DNA of 64,000 nucleotides, taken from the NCBI RefSeq assembly GCF_003047285.1, contig NZ_PZYX01000016.1, positions 1 to 64,000 on the forward strand, read 5' to 3'. This DNA is from Nocardioides allogilvus. Its GTDB lineage: Bacteria; Actinomycetota; Actinomycetes; Propionibacteriales; Nocardioidaceae. Below, piece after piece: positions 59,534-64,000 of this stretch. The stretch's first letter is position 1, and each line of letters opens with the position of its first letter. The notes beneath the pieces are model-generated. The model was not told the origin of the DNA, did no database searches, and was given only the letters and a program-made list of their open reading frames with translations. The position numbers and the translations under genes are program-made.

Positions 59534-60508
59534 TTACTTGGAACCTGTCCCTGTTGGGACGGGTGTCTGAGGGTAGTGCTCGGGCGTGATGCTGGCCCAG
59601 TGGTTGGTCTCGTACTCGGCGGGCGGGATCAGTCCGATTTCGCCGTGAAGGCGCCTGTGGTTGAACCAGTCGACGTACTCGGCGACGGCGATCTCGACGT
59701 CGGCCACGGACTTCCAGCCGCCCTTGGGGCGCATCACGGGGTTGCGGATGCACTCGGCCTTGAACAGCGAGTTCAGCGCCTCGGCCATCGCGTTGTCGTA
59801 GGAGTCGCCCTTGGAACCGACTGATGCGACGGCCTCAGCTTCGGCGAGCCGCTCGGTGTAGCGAATCGCTCGATACTGAACGCCCCTGTCGCTGTGATGG
59901 ACCAAGCCACTGACGTCACGGCCGGCCCGCTGTCGGTTCCACAGGCCCATGTCGAGGGCATCCAGGGCCAGGTCGGTGCGCAACGAAGTGGACACCTGCC
60001 AGCCGACGATCATCCTGCTGAAGACGTCCAGGACGAACGCGACGTAGGTCCACCCAGAATGGGTTCTGACGTAGGTCAGGTCGGCCACCCAGAGCTGGTT
60101 CGGTCCGGTAGCGACGAACTTCCGATTGACCAGGTCTTCGGGCCGTTCGGTCTCAGCACCGTCACCGATCGTGGTCTTGCGGGTCTTCTCCCGCGGGATC
60201 CCGCGCAGGCCGACCTGCCGCATCAGCCGCTCGACAGTGCAACGGGCCACGCGGACGCCTTCGCGGTTGAGCTCGGCATGGACCTTCCGCGCACCGTAGA
60301 CACCCAGGTTCGCCTTGTGGGCGACCTTGATGTCCTCAACCAGCTCTGCGTCGCGCACCGACCGCGCCGACGGCGGCCGGGTCCTCGCTGCGTAGTACGT
60401 GCTCGGGGCGATCTGCACACCAGCGTCCCGAAGGACAGTGCAGATCGGCTCGACCCCGAACCTGTCACGGTGCTGGCCGATGTAATCGACCAGCACCGCG
60501 GTAGGCAC
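59534..60508 (-). CDS. IS3 OrfB transposase (DDE integrase)
   Basis: This 324-aa protein has an HTH_21-type start (VKVAHKANLGVYGARKVHAE-like, about residues 62-82). The DDE triad is in WVADLTYVRTHSG (first Asp, about 138), LVHHSDRGVQYRAIRYT (second Asp, about 199) and NAMAEALNSLFKAE (Glu, about 237). The end ETNHWASITPEHYPQTPVP is usual. GTG at 60506-60508 lies 2 bp after the orfA stop; in this family it may be made as a frameshift fusion, but no clear slippery A-run is seen here. Confidence 0.9.
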   Translation of the reverse strand: MPTAVLVDYIGQHRDRFGVEPICTVLRDAGVQIAPSTYYAARTRPPSARSVRDAELVEDIKVAHKANLGVYGARKVHAELNREGVRVARCTVERLMRQVGLRGIPREKTRKTTIGDGAETERPEDLVNRKFVATGPNQLWVADLTYVRTHSGWTYVAFVLDVFSRMIVGWQVSTSLRTDLALDALDMGLWNRQRAGRDVSGLVHHSDRGVQYRAIRYTERLAEAEAVASVGSKGDSYDNAMAEALNSLFKAECIRNPVMRPKGGWKSVADVEIAVAEYVDWFNHRRLHGEIGLIPPAEYETNHWASITPEHYPQTPVPTGTGSK

Positions 60509-60510
60509 TG

Positions 60511-60831
60511 CTACTTGATCTTGCGGTCGAGCTCCGCAGCGGCGAAAAACGCTGCGCTCGTCTTGAGGATCTCGTTGGCTCGTCGAAGCTCACGGACCTC
60601 CCGCTCGAGCTCAACCAGCCGCGTCGCGTCGTCGGTCGAGGTGCCCGGCCGGACCCCGCCATCGACCTCGGCTTGGCGGACCCAGTTGCGCAAGGTCTCT
60701 GGATGCATGCCGAGCTGCTCAGCGATCCGCGAGATCGCACCCGACCTCGTGGCCGGGTCCCTCCTCGCGTCGACCGCCATCCGCGTCGCCCGCTCACGCA
60801 ACTCGTCGGGGTACTTCCTGGGTGCTGCCAT
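60511..60831 (-). CDS. IS3 OrfA (DNA-binding helix-turn-helix)
   Basis: This 106-aa protein has a helix-turn-helix (IAEQLGMHPETLRNWVRQAE, about residues 35-54) and a C-terminal leucine-zipper-like coiled coil (ATRLVELEREVRELRRANE, about 68-86). This is the IS3 OrfA type. The start ATG at 60829-60831 is used because the upstream extension falls into the inverted repeat side of the IS. orfA is intact. Confidence 0.88.
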   Translation of the reverse strand: MAAPRKYPDELRERATRMAVDARRDPATRSGAISRIAEQLGMHPETLRNWVRQAEVDGGVRPGTSTDDATRLVELEREVRELRRANEILKTSAAFFAAAELDRKIK

Positions 60832-60854
60832 GACTCTCATCCTCCATGGATTGA

Positions 60855-60882
60855 GAGCCTCCATCAGACCCGGGGCGATTCA
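60855..60882. repeat. right inverted repeat of IS3
   Basis: Ends ...GAGCCTCCATCAGACCCGGGGCGATTCA; the complement starts TGAATCGCCCCGGGT as on the left. Outer base is 60882. Confidence 0.85.
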
Positions 60883-61880
60883 CGGTCTACACGGCGGGAG
60901 AGATTGTGCAGTGCGACCTGTGGTTCCCCGGCAAGGTCATCCCCGTCGATACCCACGAGGCGTCCAAGACACCCGGGTGGGTCACGGGCCGGCCGGCGGC
61001 GGACCTCCCGGTCCTCACGATGATCGCGGCGTTCTCGGGGTTCATGATGGCGCTGTTGTTGCCGACCAGGAAGACCGGTGACCTACTCGCCGGAATGTGG
61101 CAGCTGCTCTCCGGGTTGGGTGGGGTCCCGAAGATGCTGGTGTGGGACAACGAGTCCGGGATCGGTCAACACCACCGGTTGACCCCGGGCGCGAGGGGCT
61201 TCGCCGGCACGCTCGGAACCCGGATCTACCAGACCGCGGCGCGTGACCCCGAAGCGAAGGGGATTGTCGAGCGGACCAACGGATTCCTCGATACATCCTT
61301 CATGCCCGGCCGCGTCTTCGATTCGCCGGGCGACTACAACACCCAGCTCGCCGGGTGGTTGCCGCAGGCGAACTCCCGGATGTTGCGCCGCACCGGACAG
61401 CAACCCGGGCACCGGATCCTCACCGATGTCGCGGCGATGGGGGCGCTGCCACCGCTCGCGCCGTCGTTGGGGACCAGCACCCGGGTCCGGTTGGGCCGCG
61501 ACTACTACGTCCGCATCCTTGGCAACGACTACTCCGTCGACCCGTCGGTGATCGGCCGGTTCGTCGACGTCCACGCCGACCCCGACACCGTGAGGATCAC
61601 CTGTGCCGGCACCCCGGTCGGGTCCCATCAGCGGTGCTGGTCAACGCACCAGACGATCACCGATCCCGCCCACGTGGTCACCGCGGCCGGGCTACGCGCC
61701 GCGTTCCAGGCCCGCACCGCTGCGATGCGTGGCCCCACCACCACCAGACCGGCGACCGGGACGGGAGCAGTCGTGGGGGTACGGGCGATGAGCGACTACG
61801 ACGACCTCTTCGATCTCACCCCGAGTGTCACCGACGCGGCCGCGGTGGCCGCGCGGGCGCGACTCGAGGTCGTGCGATGA
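60883..61880 (+). pseudogene. IstA transposase, N-terminally truncated by IS3
   Basis: The frame is open from the IS3 end and reads ...VYTAGEIVQCDLWFPGKVIP, the typical middle of IstA, with the first catalytic Asp. LVWDNESGIG (second Asp) and KGIVERTNGFLD (Glu) complete the DDE triad. The N-terminal helix-turn-helix (about 110 residues in normal IstA) is missing. The first possible start is GTG at 60906, but no ribosome binding site precedes it. So the protein is probably not made or not active. Confidence 0.82.
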
Positions 61881-62680
61881 GAAGCCCGGTGACTGCTCAG
61901 CCCACAGGCAAGGACCTGGCCAGTGAGGTCGCGTTCTTGGCGCGTGAGCTCAAGACCCCGGTGATCAACGAGACCTTCGCCGTCCTCGGCGATCAGGCCC
62001 GGACCGAGGGCTGGTCGCACGAGGAGTACCTCGCCGCGGTCCTGGGCCGTCAGGTCGCCTCCAGAACGGCGAACGGGACCCGGATGCGGATCGCGGCAGC
62101 GCACTTCCCCGGGATCAAGACGATCGAGGACTTCTCCTTCGACCACATCCCTGCGACCACCCGTGACGTGATCGCGCACCTCGCCACGACCACGTTCATC
62201 GCGAAACGCGAGAACGTGGTGCTCCTCGGACCGCCCGGGACCGGGAAGACCCATCTGGGGATCGCGTTGGCGATCAAGGCCGCCGAGGCCTCCTACCCCG
62301 TCGCGTTCGACTCCGCGACCCGGTGGATCGAGCGGCTCGCCGCCGCTCACGCCCAAGGGCTGCTCGAGCGCGAGCTGCGCAAACTGAACAGGTATCGGCT
62401 CCTGGTCATCGACGAGGTCGGCTACCTACCGTTCGACACCGCGGCCGCGTCACTGTTCTTCCAGCTCATCGCCTCACGCTACGAGACCGGATCGGTGGTC
62501 GTGACCTCGAATCTCGCGTTCTCACGCTGGGGCGAGACCCTCGGCGACGATGTCGTCGCCGCAGCCACCATCGATCGCCTCGTCCACCACGCCCAGGTCA
62601 TCGCCCTGGACGGCGAGTCCTACCGGACCCGCGCACACCGCCCCGGACCACCACCCGCGACCCGCACCACAACCACCTAA
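61877..62680 (+). CDS. istB: IstB helper ATPase of IS21
   Basis: This 267-aa AAA+ ATPase has Walker A VVLLGPPGTGKTHLGIALAI (about residues 115-134), Walker B LLVIDEVGYLPFD (about 174-186) and the sensor part SVVVTSNLAFSRWGETLGDD. The start ATG at 61877 overlaps the istA stop. It is intact and would be functional if IstA were supplied. Confidence 0.88.
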   Translation: MRSPVTAQPTGKDLASEVAFLARELKTPVINETFAVLGDQARTEGWSHEEYLAAVLGRQVASRTANGTRMRIAAAHFPGIKTIEDFSFDHIPATTRDVIAHLATTTFIAKRENVVLLGPPGTGKTHLGIALAIKAAEASYPVAFDSATRWIERLAAAHAQGLLERELRKLNRYRLLVIDEVGYLPFDTAAASLFFQLIASRYETGSVVVTSNLAFSRWGETLGDDVVAAATIDRLVHHAQVIALDGESYRTRAHRPGPPPATRTTTT

Positions 62681-62703
62681 AGACCACCAAGAAACCGACC
62701 GAA

Positions 62704-62756
62704 GGGGGTCAACTTTCGATCGGCAAAGGGGGGTCAGTTTTCAACCGGCGTTGACA
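62704..62756 (+). repeat. right terminal repeats of IS21
   Basis: Two related 21-22 bp units lie side by side, GGGGGTCAACTTTCGATCGG (62704-62724) and GGGGGGTCAGTTTTCAACCGG (62728-62749), then CGTTGACA to 62756. Multiple terminal repeats are typical of IS21 ends and serve as transposase binding sites. Confidence 0.7.
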
Positions 62757-62848
62757 GCGAGTCGCTGACCTCCGCAAGCCCGCCTTATGGCGCGCTAACT
62801 GCGAACGTGGCGCGCCCTCACCGGGGGCCAAGACCGGCGATTAGCGGG

Positions 62849-63207
62849 GTGTCAGAAGAGCCCAAAAAGCAGCGCAAACACAGGCCGGGCGGGATCGGGT
62901 TCGCGACACCCGGCTGAAGGCGGCGCGGGAGCGCCGGTTGCGGTTGGACCCAGAGCTGTTAGCGCGAGAGCAGCGCATCGACGAGGCCGCGGTCGATGTC
63001 GAGATTGCCTGGGAGGCTCGGGCCGAGGCTGAGCGGGATGTGGCGGTGGCTGAGGTAGCAGCCGCTGCCGCCGTCGAGCGGCTCGTCGATGAGCGGCTTG
63101 CGGTCAGGGATGTCGTGCGGTTGACCGGGCTCGACCAGGCGACGGTACGTCGTCTGCGTCAGCTTCAGAACCTGACCAGCGACGATGCCGACCGAGGTCG
63201 CCGATGA
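62849..63207 (+). pseudogene. coiled-coil/helix-turn-helix protein with likely 1-nt frameshift
   Basis: The frame from GTG 62849 reads VSEEPKKQRKHRPGGIGFAT and stops within 70 bases. A second frame reads DRVRDTRLKAARERRLRLDP and on to the stop at 63205-63207. Adding one G in the run GGGCGGG near 62885-62893 joins them into one 119-aa protein with a charged helical middle (AAVDVEIAWEARAEAERDVA) and a C-terminal HTH (VVRLTGLDQATVRRLRQL). The join is inferred. Sequencing error is possible. I recall similar proteins around actinobacterial mobile elements, but this is not firm. Confidence 0.55.
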
Positions 63208-63382
63208 TGAGGCTGCCGGCGATTGTGAGGAGCCACTTTGGTGAGCCTTCAATGTTGTCTCCCGGCACGTATGAGTAACTCCGGACCGCTTAACACGCAG
63301 TATCGCTCGTGCATGCCTCCGGCACTCTGTGACGATGCGGCCCTACGGAAGTGGGCCATCCAGATGTACTGATGGCGACCAA

Positions 63383-64000
63383 TCAAAACAGCAATTGCAC
63401 GAGTTGACTGGAGGCGTGCAGGTGGCGACGCATGGCGGCCTCGGCTTGTTCGGGGGCGCGGGTCTCGAGCGCTGCTAGCAGGTCCGAATGGGAAAGCATC
63501 GCCTCCACCCGGGCGGGTCTGTTGCTCCAGTACCACCGCCAGAAGCGCACACTGTACAGAAGGAGCCGGTCTGCCGCGTCTTGGAGAAGTGGGTTCCGGA
63601 TCATGTGTACGAGGAACGTATGGACGGCGTGGTCGTCCTTCAAGAACTGCTCGTGGTCGGCCGAGGCCCGAGCCTCGTCTGCGTTCGAGATGAGCGCTCG
63701 CAGCGTCGCTAAGTCATCATCGGTCGCCTTCGAGGCAGCGATGTAGGCAACGCCGCATTGGATCGCCTCGCGGGCCTCGAACATGTCCAAGACATCGTCG
63801 AGGGAAAGGGGAGTAACGATGGTGCCGCGGCGTGGGATGACAGTGATGAGGCGGTCTTGGGCCAAGCGCGCCAAGGCCTCGCGTACCGGTACTCGTCCGA
63901 GGTCAAGGGCGTCCGCAACCGACTGTTCGTTCACGAACGCGCCTGGAGCCAAGCGCAGATCCAAGATCATCTCCAGAATCCGCTCATAGGCGATGTCGCT
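63383..64000 (-). CDS. GntR-family regulator with FCD domain, 5' end missing
   Basis: The frame is open at the window edge (SDIAYERILEMILDLRLAPG). It reads as the GntR winged helix (SVADALDLGRVPVREALARL, then LITVIPRRGTIVTPLS), followed by the helical FCD ligand-binding domain (SLDDVLDMFEAREAIQCGV, LKDDHAVHTFLVHMIRNPLL with likely metal-binding Asp/His). FCD proteins sense small carboxylates or amino acids. There is no link to the mobile genes left of it, so it may be chromosomal flank. The 175 bp before it (63208-63382) hold nothing I recognise. Confidence 0.85.
   Translation of the reverse strand, partial: SDIAYERILEMILDLRLAPGAFVNEQSVADALDLGRVPVREALARLAQDRLITVIPRRGTIVTPLSLDDVLDMFEAREAIQCGVAYIAASKATDDDLATLRALISNADEARASADHEQFLKDDHAVHTFLVHMIRNPLLQDAADRLLLYSVRFWRWYWSNRPARVEAMLSHSDLLAALETRAPEQAEAAMRRHLHASSQLVQLLF

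Larger units (their letters stand above)
59504..60882 (-). mobile_element. intact IS3-family insertion sequence
   Basis: Length 1379 bp. It carries orfA and orfB and is bounded by imperfect inverted repeats, TGAATCGCCCCGGGT... at both ends. The bases outside do not form a direct target repeat (left TTC before the IS, right CGG after). The left flank is an integrase gene and the right flank an IS21 istA, so recombination or a deletion has joined two unrelated sites through this IS. Confidence 0.88.
60883..62756 (+). mobile_element. IS21-family element lacking its left end
   Basis: It contains the back two thirds of istA, a complete istB, and the right terminal repeats ending TTGACA at 62751-62756. 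The left end and the istA N-terminus are missing and the IS3 right end is in their place. The two genes overlap (ATGA, 61877-61880). IS21 elements cut and paste with IstA as transposase and IstB as helper ATPase; this one cannot move by itself. Confidence 0.8.

Overview
The window is high-GC DNA with long ORFs on both strands, frequent GTG starts and many 4-bp ATGA/GTGA gene overlaps. Together with SCO6880-type transfer genes, this points to an actinomycete (Actinomycetota), probably in the Nocardioidaceae/Micrococcales range; the sequence alone does not name a genus. Most of the window is one large integrative/conjugative element (ICE) with two defence cargo blocks and insertion sequences at its ends.

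Left edge (1-5.2 kb): the 3' end of an IS3-like element abuts a truncated ssb gene. Then come a 47-aa Cys-containing mini-protein, a DUF429 gene, and a minus-strand cassette of a NERD-nuclease/helicase, a dual-OB-type protein and two DUF488 proteins. This cassette looks like uncharacterised defence cargo.

Transfer, replication and pilus region (5.4-34.7 kb): almost all genes lie on the minus strand in overlapping operons. They encode a coupling protein, an ArdC-like antirestriction protein, a VirB4 ATPase, an SCO6880-type protein, a VirB6-like membrane protein, two small DUF6112-like membrane proteins, an NlpC/P60 wall hydrolase and a VirB8-like protein. Next come a ParB-like protein and a replication module: a prim-pol protein preceded by four copies of a 9-bp inverted-repeat motif. 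A GNAT acetyltransferase and an Abi-type protein follow. A complete Tad/Flp pilus set (CpaB, CpaE, CpaF/TadA, TadB, TadC, Flp, two TadE-like and one TadG-like protein) is joined to a 1000-aa LysM/BTAD regulator, a lipoprotein and a secreted protein. A small accessory island (10.6-13.3 kb) holds a sigma factor, a tyrosine-phosphatase-like protein, an EVE-like protein and small proteins.

Relaxase and defence island (34.7-58.6 kb): a 374-bp intergenic region with an inverted repeat and a long polypyrimidine tract, which is the best oriT candidate, precedes a MobF relaxase-helicase on the plus strand. Then come a small membrane protein, a PIN-like nuclease and a complete class 1 DISARM operon (drmD, drmMI, drmA, drmB, drmC), closed by a perfect 9-bp hairpin. 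A second system follows: a C5 cytosine methyltransferase, a coupled 75-aa protein and a Vsr-type endonuclease on the plus strand, converging with an HNH endonuclease and a GHKL (MORC/MutL-like) ATPase that carries a PD-(D/E)XK-like motif. This matches the type of restriction-modification system in which MORC ATPases are thought to have originated.

Right edge (58.7-64 kb): a DUF3846-like protein and the C-terminal third of a tyrosine recombinase, cut off by an intact IS3 element whose other end lies inside a decapitated IS21 element. After IS21 come a gene with a likely 1-nt frameshift and the 5'-incomplete gene of a GntR/FCD regulator, possibly chromosomal. Because both ssb and the integrase are broken by IS elements, the element may no longer be able to integrate or excise by itself.
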